Shown: positions 34,718 to 42,805 of the stretch, piece by piece
How the letters are laid out: every line of letters begins with the position of its first letter
How positions within the stretch are numbered: position 1 is the first letter of the stretch
Origin: Candidatus Zipacnadia bacterium
GTDB taxonomy: Bacteria; Armatimonadota; Zipacnadia; Zipacnadales; UBA5352
Reading direction: 5' to 3'
Length of the DNA stretch: 64,000 nucleotides
Assembly: GCA_029821735.1 (NCBI GenBank)
Contig: JALGSU010000038.1
Span: 1-64,000 of the forward strand
The notes under the pieces: model-generated
What the model was told of the DNA's origin: nothing
What the model saw: only the letters and a program-made list of their open reading frames with translations
Database searches by the model: none
Translations under genes and position numbers: made by a program

Positions 34718-34796
34718 CTGTGGCACCCCTTCGCGTCCGTATTGGCGTCCTCCGCCGGATGATGCCAATTGACTGGACAGTGATAGCTAAGCCACG

Positions 34797-35210
34797 TCAG
34801 TCCACGATGTATATGTTGAGCACATTGCCCTCGTCGATGATCTGGACGGCGTCGCCGTAGTAGTCCACCTGGCAGCCGGTTGCCTCGCCCACGAAGCGCA
34901 GAGGCACGTAGGTTTTGCCCCAGTGCAATCTCGGCGGGACGTCGAGCCAGTATTCCGCGCCGTTGACGAAAGCTGTCTGATCATTGACCCACATGGCCAG
35001 ATGGTAGCCCTCGCCGGAGGCCACGATGCCCTGCTCGCCGGGAACCCACTCGACGGTCCATCCGAGCCACTCGAAGATCGCGCGCATCTCGATGAGCATG
35101 CGACCGTTCTCGACGTAGCGCTTGACGTATATCTCGAGTGGGTCATCAGCCGACACGGACGGCACGATCAGGACAACCAGCAGAACGATCAGAATCGCTG
35201 TCCTCAGCAT
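34797..35210 (-). CDS. Secreted copper-amine-oxidase-N-like domain protein
   Basis: A 137-residue exported protein: signal peptide MLRTAILIVLLVVLIVPSVSA, then a single domain. Residues EMRAIFEWLGWTVEWVPGEQGIVASG and the later KTYVPLRFVGEATG show the repeating alpha-beta-beta pattern of the copper amine oxidase N-terminal-like domain (Cu_amine_oxidN1). This domain is common in secreted proteins of Firmicutes and Armatimonadota and has no amine-oxidase activity itself. ATG 35210 was chosen because the signal peptide begins there; longer readings add implausible Arg-rich sequence. It probably binds cell-wall or surface glycan, and the function is unknown. Confidence 0.75.
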   Translation of the reverse strand: MLRTAILIVLLVVLIVPSVSADDPLEIYVKRYVENGRMLIEMRAIFEWLGWTVEWVPGEQGIVASGEGYHLAMWVNDQTAFVNGAEYWLDVPPRLHWGKTYVPLRFVGEATGCQVDYYGDAVQIIDEGNVLNIYIVD

Positions 35211-35269
35211 GTTGCGCCTTCGCCCCCTATGCTCATCGCGCGGATCCGTTCGGCCCTGCTGAAGAGTTT

Positions 35270-35300
35270 GCCGCCCGCACTCGGAGTCCTGCCGGGCGGC
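35270..35300 (-). terminator. Hairpin after Gfo/Idh gene
   Basis: GCCGCCCG (35270-35277) pairs with CGGGCGGC (35293-35300) across a 15-base loop, directly after the stop of the minus-strand gene at 35303. No T-run follows, so termination is uncertain; it could instead end in the leader of the next gene. Confidence 0.35.
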
Positions 35301-35302
35301 GG

Positions 35303-36355
35303 TTATTCGTACGGGACCTGCTCGGTCTGCCCACTGGCGGACGATCGCTCGGCTGCCTCGAACACGCCGATGACTCGCCGCCCGAACTCGCCCGACACCG
35401 GGACTGGTCCGCCGTGCAGCAGGTGGTCGGCCATCTCCTGCCAGTAGGTGTACCAATCGCACTCGAGGTAGGGCACTTCCTCGGAGGTGCGGTTGTGGCC
35501 GTTCTCATCGACGCGCGTGAGAGTCAGCGCGCCACCTGAGGGGGCCGATATCTGGTGCTCGTAACCGCTGGTGGCGCCCTGGCCGGTATCGCTGATCGCC
35601 CCGCGAGTGCCGAGGATGCGCCAGAGAGTTTTCGAGTGGGCCGCGATGCGGGAGTGGCAGACATCGGCGACCGCGCCGCCCTCGAAGCGGATGATGGCGC
35701 GCACCTGATCGGCCATGTCCACGTCCGGCCACAGCAACTTGTGGAAGTAACCGTTGACCCCGGCGATGGGCTCGCCCACGAGGTCGAGGATCCAGTCGAC
35801 CGCGTGCGGTCCCCAGAAGTAGAAGCTGCCGCCGGATTTGGCCTTCTCGCTATACCACCCGTGGTCGAACCTGCCGAAGCTTCCGATGCTCAACTCAATG
35901 TGGAAGACCTCGCCGATCGCGCCCTCGTCCACGAGCTGCTTGATGCGCCGGTAGTTGCCATCGTGGCGGCGGTTGTGATGCACGGCCAGCGTGCGACCGG
36001 CGGCGTCGGCCGCGTCAACCATCTGCGTGGCCTCGTCGACCGTCAGGCACATGGCCTTCTCGACGACCACATGCTTGCCTGCGCCGAGGGCCTCGACCGC
36101 GAGAGGGCAGTGAGTGAAGTGCGGGGTGACGATGGAGACGAGATCGAGGTCGCAGGCGCCATACATTTCGGCGATCGAGTTGTAGGTCTCGACCTGCGGC
36201 CAGTCCTGGTTCGCGGCCGCGGTGCGCTCGGGATCGCGGTCGCAGATGGCGACGAGCTCAAGTTCGGGTGTGTGGTCGATCCACGCCGAGTGGGCCCAGC
36301 CGAAGTTGTGCATCGCTCCGTAGCCGATTACCGCGCAACGCACTTTCTCGCTCAC
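35303..36355 (-). CDS. Gfo/Idh/MocA-family oxidoreductase
   Basis: A 350-residue dehydrogenase with an N-terminal Rossmann fold (VRCAVIGYGAMHNFGWAH, residues 5-22) and an E-K-A in place of E-K-P (VVEKAMCLT, about residue 96), so the lysine is kept. The second domain has GGSFYFWGPHAVDWILDLVG (about 175-194) with the His/Asp active-site pair. It starts at GTG 36355 with only a weak ribosome site. It probably acts on a sugar or sugar acid. It stands with the small secreted CuAO-N-like gene downstream on the same strand and is the third family member in the window; the three differ enough to suggest different substrates. Confidence 0.85.
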   Translation of the reverse strand: MSEKVRCAVIGYGAMHNFGWAHSAWIDHTPELELVAICDRDPERTAAANQDWPQVETYNSIAEMYGACDLDLVSIVTPHFTHCPLAVEALGAGKHVVVEKAMCLTVDEATQMVDAADAAGRTLAVHHNRRHDGNYRRIKQLVDEGAIGEVFHIELSIGSFGRFDHGWYSEKAKSGGSFYFWGPHAVDWILDLVGEPIAGVNGYFHKLLWPDVDMADQVRAIIRFEGGAVADVCHSRIAAHSKTLWRILGTRGAISDTGQGATSGYEHQISAPSGGALTLTRVDENGHNRTSEEVPYLECDWYTYWQEMADHLLHGGPVPVSGEFGRRVIGVFEAAERSSASGQTEQVPYE

Positions 36356-36439
36356 TTCAGATCACCCGATCCAACCGTCTGGTCACGTATCGCGGGCGGT
36401 ACTTTCCCGCCCACAACCTGTGGCACCTGCCCTGGAGGT

Positions 36440-36580
36440 AACCGGCTCCCGGCCGCGAAACTTGCCGCGAAGCCGGACCCGGGCAAGCGCACTCTGAAGC
36501 TGACGGTGCCAGGGGAGCAGCACGAGTTCTCGGGCGGCCACGAGCTTGCCATCGGCTACATCATGGTGGCGGGGGAGTAG
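36440..36580 (+). pseudogene. C-terminal fragment of a lost gene
   Basis: A protein-like stretch without a start: LAAKPDPGKRTLKLTVPG followed by EFSGGHELAIGYIMVAGE and a stop (36578-36580). Alternating hydrophobic residues suggest the last beta-strands of a carbohydrate-related domain. Upstream, the same frame runs antisense into the Gfo/Idh gene, so the rest is missing. It ends 56 bp before the left inverted repeat of the transposase unit, which suggests truncation linked to that insertion. Identity of the parent gene is unknown. Confidence 0.4.
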
Positions 36581-36636
36581 GCGCGGCGCATGACGGTACG
36601 AGTGCCTGAACAGGGGCCGGATGTCGCTGGCGTGGT

Positions 36637-36691
36637 CGTTCGGAGGGGTCGGGTTCCTACCCGACCCACCGGACCGAAGGGCCGGGTCGTT
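36637..36691 (+). repeat. Left 55-bp inverted repeat of RAYT unit
   Basis: It begins CGTTCGGAGGGG and ends GGGCCGGGTCGTT. It holds two foldable parts: TCGGG (36649-36653) with CCCGA (36660-36664), and a GACC/GGTC stem around GAAGGGCC. It is an inverted, near-identical copy of 37200-37254. Differences concentrate in the first stem, where both strands change together. Confidence 0.8.
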
Positions 36692-36705
36692 CACGGAGGA
36701 CGCAC

Positions 36706-37194
36706 GTGAGAGGAAGCGAACTCGAACACTCGCGATGGTGCCCTAACCGCCTCGAGTCGGACCAATACCGCATCCCGTGGCAGGCGGTCGGTTACGCCAT
36801 TTGCACGAAGGATCGACGGGGCTTCCTCATCAGCGGGGGTGTGCCGGACCTGCTCATTTTCTCTCTCGACACGAGCGCGGTGAACCACGGGTGCGAGGTG
36901 TTCTGCTACTGCGTTATGCCGGACCACCTGCACTTCATCGCGTGCGTGGTGGAGGAGGGTGGAGACCTGCAGCCCTTCGTGGCTGGCTTCAAGCAATGGA
37001 CGGCGCGGCGCTTGGGCGAGATGGGCATTCCCAAGCCGGTTTGGCAGCGGACCTACTGGGACCGGCACGTCCGCGAGGACGAGTCAGTCGGCGAGCTTGT
37101 CGCGTACGTCCTGGACAACCCGGTCCGCGAAGGCCTGTGCGAACACCCGGAGGATTGGGCACATTCCGAGTTGCGGCCCTACCCGTGGGATTGA
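36706..37194 (+). CDS. REP-associated tyrosine transposase (Y1_Tnp / TnpA-REP)
   Basis: A 162-residue single-strand DNA transposase-like protein. The HUH motif is present as VMPDHLHFIA (about residues 68-77), and QRTYWDRHVREDES (about 113-126) carries the candidate catalytic tyrosine. LVAYVLDNPVREGL and EDWAHSELRPY are the conserved C-terminal helices of the RAYT family. GTG 36706 has GGAGGA five bases upstream. It is flanked immediately by a 55-bp inverted-repeat pair (36637-36691 and 37200-37254), as expected for a RAYT with its REP partners. It appears intact. RAYTs are usually single-copy housekeeping-like genes that mobilise or process REPs rather than themselves. Confidence 0.88.
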   Translation: MRGSELEHSRWCPNRLESDQYRIPWQAVGYAICTKDRRGFLISGGVPDLLIFSLDTSAVNHGCEVFCYCVMPDHLHFIACVVEEGGDLQPFVAGFKQWTARRLGEMGIPKPVWQRTYWDRHVREDESVGELVAYVLDNPVREGLCEHPEDWAHSELRPYPWD

Positions 37195-37199
37195 ACGGA

Positions 37200-37254
37200 A
37201 ACGACCCGGCCCTTCGGGTCGGTGGGCTGCGAAGGAACGCAGCCCCTCCGAACG
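37200..37254 (-). repeat. Right 55-bp inverted repeat of RAYT unit
   Basis: Reverse-complement copy of 36637-36691, same length. Read on the minus strand, its first stem is CTGCG/TTCCTT/CGCAG in place of TCGGG/TTCCTA/CCCGA. The base pairs differ while the stem is preserved and the loop nearly unchanged. Its second stem is a perfect CGACCC/GGGTCG. It starts 6 bp after the transposase stop codon. Confidence 0.8.
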
Positions 37255-37304
37255 GCACGGCCCTGCGGCTACGGCAATCGCTGCATCCCGAACATGGTTC
37301 CGGT

Positions 37305-37327
37305 CGCGAGAACGTGTTCGCGTTTTT
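37305..37327 (+). terminator. Rho-independent terminator-like hairpin with T5
   Basis: CGCGAG (37305-37310) pairs with TTCGCG (37317-37322; last pair G-T) around the loop AACGTG and is followed directly by TTTTT (37323-37327). Position fits the 3' end of the transposase transcript, about 110 bp past its stop. Confidence 0.5.
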
Positions 37328-37412
37328 CGAGTGGTGGCGTGAGCCCGGCCCCCTCGTGCCACACGACCACGGCATGCCGGCTGGAAGACGGTGCTCCCGG
37401 TAACGACGGCGG

Positions 37413-40400
37413 TCAGCGCGTGATGATCGCGGCCTCGCCTGCGAGCATGTGGCCGGTGATGCGGCCATCGGTCACGGTCAGCGAGCCGCCCCACGCCTCG
37501 GGCATGGTCAACGTCCCTGCATCCCCCAGACCGGTCAGGTTTACGCGGGCATTCTCAAGCGCGAATATCGCCCACCCGTTCTCGCCCACCCATACGCTGC
37601 CGAACTCCGTGGCGCGTACCGCAGAGATCTCGCCGAGCGCGTCCGCCGCCGCGTTGAAGATGCGGTTGGCGCGAGATTGGGCGCGAGTGAGCGGGTCCTC
37701 GGCGACCGTCAGCTCACGCAAGTCGGCCATCATCGGCGCGCGGAAAGCCGCCAGCCGGAACGGGTCGAGGTAGATGACGCTGTCGGGCCCGTGCGAATAC
37801 ATCGACGAGTTGGCGAGCGAGAATTCGCGGCCCTGGAAGGGCCCGGCATACTTGGCGGCGCGATACCAGAATGAGTCCAGCGCCAGCGGGTGCATGCCCT
37901 CGACCCAGTAGTCAAGCCCGGCTGCGCGCACGTCCCGGAAATACTCGATGCCGCGCATGACCACCGGCTGGGGCTCGGGCTCGGCGTAGTTCACGCAGTC
38001 CATCGCCGGCGCGAGCGAGTCGAACCACATGCCGTCGATGCCCAGTTCATCCTTCAGGCGCGTGAGTTCCGCGAGCGACCAGTCATACCACCCCGAGCGA
38101 AGACTCAGGTTCATTAGTGAGCCGACGACGAAGGGCGTGCCGTCGCGCTTGCGCTCCCACCACTCGGGGTGTTCGAGCACCAGCGGGGCGTTGCGGCTCC
38201 AGAAAGTGATGCGCCAGTAGATGAAGCACTCGATGCCGAGCTCGTGGGCGCGGTCGATGAGGTACCTGGTGGCCGCGAACTTCTCGGGATTGGCGTCGCG
38301 TGCGAGCGGGTTCTCGACGTTCGCGATGCTGCCGACGTCAAGTCTACGGATGCCGCGTTCGGCGGCCAGCGGCAGGAAGTAGTCGGCCATGTCGCGGAGA
38401 TTGGCGGCGGTCCAACTCTGCGCGCCCATGCGGACGGTGCGCCCCCGATGGGCGAACTCGGTGCCGAGGGACTCGGCGCGCAGTTGCCCGCAGGGAACCG
38501 GCTCGGTCTGCTGCAAGCCGAAACGGTCGGCGTATTCGCGCTTGATGTGATCGTATGCGGAGAGCCAGAGGCCCTCGTCGAGCGGGGTCGGCGTGAAGAG
38601 CATCCACTGCGTGGGCGTGCTGACGGTGCCTCGGCGGCGGCCGATGACCACGCGGTTGTCGAGGTAGACCGCGTCGCGGCCGACGTTGACGACCTGTCGC
38701 CCCCGGATCTGCGTCGGGGTGTCGTAGTAGAGCAGCAGCGTGCCCTCATCCGCGCCGAGAGCGTGGAAGGGCTGGCCGCTGGCGAAGAAGCTCCAGGCGT
38801 TGTGCGGGCCGGATTCCTGCGTGATGTCCAGCGGCATCTCGAAGTAGCCGCGCGGGCTGGCGTAGCAGGCGAGGCGCATCAGGCGATCGTCGGTGACGGT
38901 GTCGCCGATACGCCACGGGTAGCGGCCGAGGACGCTGTCGATGTAGTGCGCGCCGGCCTCGATCTCGTAGCAGTCGCCCACGCCGTGCCAGGTGCGGCCC
39001 TCGATCTGCACGGTGCGGGGCATGAAGCTCCAGCGCAGCACGGCGGGCTCGCCGCCGGTGTCGATGTCGAAGGTGAAGGTCACGCCAGCGCCGGTGGGCT
39101 CGCAGCCGCGCCAGGTGTACGCGCGCGCAAGCATGGTGCTTTTCTCGATGGGCTGCTTGAATATCTGCGGCTCGGAGGCGCCCTCCTCGAGGTCGACCAG
39201 CAGGTCAGTGTCGAGGTCGCCGGAGGTGGCGATGAGTGGCTGCTCGTCGGCGGGCTCGGCGGTGAGACGCGTGCCATCGGGGGCGATCAACTCGACCTGC
39301 GCGCTCTTGTGCATGATCACGCGCACGCCGTTGGCGAAGATCACCGTCGCGCGGTCGGCCTGCTCGTCGATTTCCGGCGCCGCGGTCACGGGGGCGTCCG
39401 CCGACGTGAAGAGTGCGGGCTGCGGCAGGCTCATGGTGATCTCGGGTAGTGCAGCCGGGGCGACCGTGGCCATTGGCGTCTCGGCTGCTGCACCGTGCCA
39501 GCGGCCACCATAGATGACGGGTTCGTGCGGGTCAGGCAGGTCGGGTTTGTCGGTGAGTTGAGGCATGCCCGCGGCCCAGCGAGTGAGCTGGCCCAGCAGG
39601 CGCGGGGCGTAGCGCCAGGTCACGAACTCGTTGGCGGCGTTGCCGGTCCAAGTGGAGTTGAGCACCGCCGCGCGTCCGGAGCCGATCGTCCCGCATACCA
39701 GGAAAGGCACGTCAGGGCCCGCGACCTGCTCGGGGATGGTGGCCAGGACTTGGGCGCCGTCGTGCGCGCTCATCTGGTGGCAGGTGTTCTCGTTGGCCTT
39801 GAAGCCGAAGCCGGTCCAGGGGAAGGCGATGCCGCTGAGGGCTTCGTGGCCGGGCTGGATAGTGTCGGGAATGAAGTGCCAGTCCTGCACGGGTTCGCCG
39901 ATATCGACGGGCAGGCACTGCGCCAGTGGCGTGCCGGCAACGGCTTTCGACCACGCGAGCAGGCCGCCGCCTGCTCGGAGGTAGCCCTCGAGTGCCGCCT
40001 GCTGGGCCTCGCTGAGGATGCCCGTGCCGGACGGCCCGTTGATCCCGCCGATGAGCACCGCCGCGAACTGCTTGAGGTCGTCGGCAGTCGCGGGGAAGTC
40101 GGCTGCGTTGATGCGGTCGAAGGCCACGGCGGCGATGCCCTCGTGGTTGATCAGGTCGGTGATCTGGTGCGAGCGAGGCGTGGTCACGATGTCGCCGGTG
40201 ATGAGCGCCACAGTCATGGTCGCCGCGGGGTCGCCGGGCTGCAGGCCGTAGGGCTGGGTGTCGGGCTCACGCTCGGGAGCCTGGGCGAGGACCTCAACAT
40301 CGTCCACGAGCGCCCGGCCGGTGCATCCGGAAAGCCGGAAGCCCACGGTTGCATACAGGGCGCCGGGCGGCGCTTTGCACTCGAAACGCAGTTCGCGCCA

Positions 40401-40811
40401 GTCGCCCGACTCCATAATGCCCGGTGAGGGCGCCCAGGTGAGATAGGCGGCCTCGTCGTAGAAGTGACAGGTCATCATGAAGCCCTCGCCGCCACCAGGG
40501 CCGGGAGTGAGGTCATCGAGCTTGACCTGCATGCGGATGCGCAGCGCATCGCCTGCGATGACCGGGATGCGATCAGCAGCCCAGCCGGCCTTGATCTCGG
40601 GCTGAGTGGTGACGATCGACACGCACCGGCCGGTGGCGAGATTCTGGGTCCACTTGAGCGTCGCGCCCTCGCCCTTGACGATGTTGGGCGACCAACCGGT
40701 TGGCCGCCCCTCCGCACCATCCTCGAAGCCGGGGTTGGGCGCACGGTTGGCGCAGCTCGCCACTGCGATCAGTGCGGCCAACATGCATACCATCGCTCGG
40801 GACGCGGTCAT
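37413..40811 (-). CDS. Large putative glycosidase lipoprotein with TIM barrel
   Basis: A 1132-residue exported protein. The signal ends VASC, a plausible lipobox (MTASRAMVCMLAALIAVASC). A CBM4/9-like jelly-roll (APNPGFEDGAEGRPTGWSP to about residue 175) comes first. A glutamine-amidotransferase/ThuA-like domain (about 195-410, GYLRAGGGLLAWS) and a beta-sandwich (about 450-730) follow. The (beta/alpha)8 barrel covers about 790-1050: FAATRYLIDRAHELGIECFIYWRI, then IDGMWFDSLAPAMD with a likely nucleophile Asp, and YWVEGMHPLALDS with a candidate acid. The layout resembles GH36/GH31-like alpha-glycosidases, but the family is not certain. It starts 2 bp after the stop of the frame-split heparinase-like gene, with GGAGG inside that gene's end, so they are co-transcribed. 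Confidence 0.65.
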   Translation of the reverse strand: MTASRAMVCMLAALIAVASCANRAPNPGFEDGAEGRPTGWSPNIVKGEGATLKWTQNLATGRCVSIVTTQPEIKAGWAADRIPVIAGDALRIRMQVKLDDLTPGPGGGEGFMMTCHFYDEAAYLTWAPSPGIMESGDWRELRFECKAPPGALYATVGFRLSGCTGRALVDDVEVLAQAPEREPDTQPYGLQPGDPAATMTVALITGDIVTTPRSHQITDLINHEGIAAVAFDRINAADFPATADDLKQFAAVLIGGINGPSGTGILSEAQQAALEGYLRAGGGLLAWSKAVAGTPLAQCLPVDIGEPVQDWHFIPDTIQPGHEALSGIAFPWTGFGFKANENTCHQMSAHDGAQVLATIPEQVAGPDVPFLVCGTIGSGRAAVLNSTWTGNAANEFVTWRYAPRLLGQLTRWAAGMPQLTDKPDLPDPHEPVIYGGRWHGAAAETPMATVAPAALPEITMSLPQPALFTSADAPVTAAPEIDEQADRATVIFANGVRVIMHKSAQVELIAPDGTRLTAEPADEQPLIATSGDLDTDLLVDLEEGASEPQIFKQPIEKSTMLARAYTWRGCEPTGAGVTFTFDIDTGGEPAVLRWSFMPRTVQIEGRTWHGVGDCYEIEAGAHYIDSVLGRYPWRIGDTVTDDRLMRLACYASPRGYFEMPLDITQESGPHNAWSFFASGQPFHALGADEGTLLLYYDTPTQIRGRQVVNVGRDAVYLDNRVVIGRRRGTVSTPTQWMLFTPTPLDEGLWLSAYDHIKREYADRFGLQQTEPVPCGQLRAESLGTEFAHRGRTVRMGAQSWTAANLRDMADYFLPLAAERGIRRLDVGSIANVENPLARDANPEKFAATRYLIDRAHELGIECFIYWRITFWSRNAPLVLEHPEWWERKRDGTPFVVGSLMNLSLRSGWYDWSLAELTRLKDELGIDGMWFDSLAPAMDCVNYAEPEPQPVVMRGIEYFRDVRAAGLDYWVEGMHPLALDSFWYRAAKYAGPFQGREFSLANSSMYSHGPDSVIYLDPFRLAAFRAPMMADLRELTVAEDPLTRAQSRANRIFNAAADALGEISAVRATEFGSVWVGENGWAIFALENARVNLTGLGDAGTLTMPEAWGGSLTVTDGRITGHMLAGEAAIITR

Positions 40812-40813
40812 CG

Positions 40814-42220
40814 TCAGTCCTCCGTTACCTGCAGCGCGTAGATCGCACCGTCGTCACACGAGGCGACTATTTCGCGGGTCGCCGCGTCGCCATCGAGTTC
40901 GCAGACGCGGACCTCTCTGATCCAGCCACCGGTGCGGTACCACGCCAGCACGTCACCGGTCGAGCCGCTGACAATCTTCACGGTGTTGTCCTCGCAGGCG
41001 CATACGAGTTCGAGCGCTTCGTCGCCCATGACGTCGGCGATCTGGACGTCGCCACATACGTCGAGCAGATTCGTCTGCCAGAGCGGCTGGCCGTCGGCGT
41101 CGAAGAGGTAGAGCAGGAAGTTGACTGCGGTGACGTCGCTGCCGGTGGACCAACTGGGCATCTCACGGCCCTGCCATTCCTGGAACCAGAGCTTGCCCGC
41201 TCGGTCGCCGACGACCATCTCGCCGAGCCCGTTGCCGTCGAGGTCGCCGCAGGCAAGGGCGGTCGGGCCCGCGTGTCCGCTGCCGCGACCGCTGCCGAGG
41301 ATCGTGCCCTCACTATCATAGATCACGGTGCTTGTGTAGCTGTTGCCCATGACTACTTCGCGGGCCCCATCGCCGTCGAGGTCGATCGCCGCGCCGCAGG
41401 TGGGAGTGTGCGCCCACAGGACTTCGTCCCAGAGCAGTTCGCCGGCGCGGTCATAGACGTAGGTGCGCCAGTTTGCCGAGCCGACGATGATCTCCTCGGG
41501 ACCGTCGCCGGTCAGGTCGGCGGCGAAGGCTACGGTCAGGCGACTCTGGAAGGGTTTCACGCCACGGTAGCCCGCGCGCGCGTAGGTGCGGGGCGGCGGC
41601 GCCAGGGTCCAGGCCTCCTGGCCATCCTCCGTGGTCGTGTAGAGCTTCATGTTCTGACAGGCAGCGGCGATCAGGTAGTTGCCGGTCCCTGAAGCATCGG
41701 CAACCGCGAGATCGTTGATGACCGAGCCGGTGCGGTATTGCCAGAGCTCCGCGCCGTCGGCGGCGATTGCGTGAATGGCCTGGTCGGTGCCGGCCGCGAG
41801 CACTTCATGGAGGCCATCGGCGTCGAGGTCCACAGCCCGCAGCGCGTTCAGGCGGAACTCGCCCGGCTGCATGTCCTGGCGGGCGGCGGGGCCCTCGATG
41901 AGGATAGAGTCGATGTACACGTTGTGGTCAGGGGTCCAGGGCGTCGCCACGATGCGCACGTAGCGGCCGGTCGTGCCATCGGGGAAGCGCAGTTCCAGCG
42001 CAACCATGTTGTCGACGAGCCCCTCGGTGACGTCCATCTCGCCCACCTGAGTCATGCCCGGGCCAAAGCCCTCGTCGGCGACCATGACGGCCAGCTTGCT
42101 GATGCCGCACCCACCGTTGAAGGTCTTCAGTTGCCGAGAGCGGATGACGGCACGCGAGAGCTTCTGGGGCTGGCCGAGGTCGACGTCAAGCGTGACCGTC
42201 TGGCCGTCGGGGAACATCAC
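40814..42220 (-). CDS. Discoidin-like + FG-GAP tail of frame-split heparinase-like gene
   Basis: This is the C-terminal portion of the gene that begins at 44846. The first 110 residues are a discoidin-like carbohydrate-binding fold (TVTLDVDLGQPQKLSRAVI to RYVRIVATPWTPDH). The rest is an FG-GAP/VCBS propeller with DLDADGLHEV, DLTGDGPEEI, DLDGDGAREV and DLDGNGLGEM loops. The same frame reads clearly upstream of the first Met, as LTPDQSGYPVGTAPDLLHTSG, so the piece really begins near 42285. The arrangement mirrors the paralogue at 16.2-21.0 kb. The FG-GAP end probably mediates surface attachment or binding rather than catalysis. Confidence 0.72.
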   Translation of the reverse strand: MMFPDGQTVTLDVDLGQPQKLSRAVIRSRQLKTFNGGCGISKLAVMVADEGFGPGMTQVGEMDVTEGLVDNMVALELRFPDGTTGRYVRIVATPWTPDHNVYIDSILIEGPAARQDMQPGEFRLNALRAVDLDADGLHEVLAAGTDQAIHAIAADGAELWQYRTGSVINDLAVADASGTGNYLIAAACQNMKLYTTTEDGQEAWTLAPPPRTYARAGYRGVKPFQSRLTVAFAADLTGDGPEEIIVGSANWRTYVYDRAGELLWDEVLWAHTPTCGAAIDLDGDGAREVVMGNSYTSTVIYDSEGTILGSGRGSGHAGPTALACGDLDGNGLGEMVVGDRAGKLWFQEWQGREMPSWSTGSDVTAVNFLLYLFDADGQPLWQTNLLDVCGDVQIADVMGDEALELVCACEDNTVKIVSGSTGDVLAWYRTGGWIREVRVCELDGDAATREIVASCDDGAIYALQVTED

Positions 42221-42221
42221 G

Positions 42222-42805
42222 TTACCGCTCGTGTGCAGCAGGTCGGGGGCCGTGCCGACCGGATAGCCCGACTGATCCGGCGTCAGCGCTTTCGGCGAAG
42301 TTCCGGTATGCCCCGAAGTTCTCGTATTCCCACAGCTTGGTCAACCCATCTCCGGTGCCGGGGACCTGACTGTCGGCGTCGGCAGCGACACTTGGCAGTC
42401 CAGCCATCTCGGCGCGCAGTCGCTCGGTCAGGGCGGCCAGTTGCCGCTTCGGCATGGGGCGGAGCTTCAGGTCATGCCAGCCCTGCTCGAGCTGCACGGT
42501 GCGCTCGCCATCGGCGACGGTGTAGACGACCTCGGTCGCCTCGTCGCACCCAATGCGCGCCGCAGGTTGCTCGACAGTTGCGTTGAAGTCGAGCGGAGTT
42601 CGAGCGCCCCCGCGGCGGTCAGGGCGTTGCCGGCCATGTGGAAGACCTCGGCATCGACGATCAGACCCGCGATGGACTGGCTGCGGTTGATGCCCGCGAC
42701 TGCCAGCTCGCCATCATCGTCGATGATCCAGGTGGTCGATTCGCCGATACGGCGGACGTCGACGCGCTGAGGGGCATTGTCGGACACCGAGGCCCATCTG
42801 TTCGC
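42222..42805 (-). pseudogene. Frame-shifted central segment of the heparinase-like gene
   Basis: Three reading-frame changes occur in about 520 bp. Near 42790 the frame moves by +1 at a GGG run (restored sequence QMASVSDNAPQRVD). Near 42595 a base seems missing next to CTCCGCTCGAC (restored LELRLDFNATVEQPA). Near 42285 a base is gained in an AAA run (restored FAEALTPDQSGYP). Between them the translations are convincing protein: RRIGESTTWIIDDDGELAVAG, DEATEVVYTVADGER, QLEQGWHDLKLRPMPKRQL and GLTKLWEYENFGAYRNF. Every break is explained by one base in a short homopolymer, which favours sequencing indels over true decay. Confidence 0.7.

Noticed and set aside
36700..37260. IS200/IS605-type insertion sequence
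   Set aside because: The protein has RAYT-type C-terminal blocks and the flanks are inverted REP-like repeats; there is no tnpB and no IS605-style end hairpins or target pentamer that I can see.
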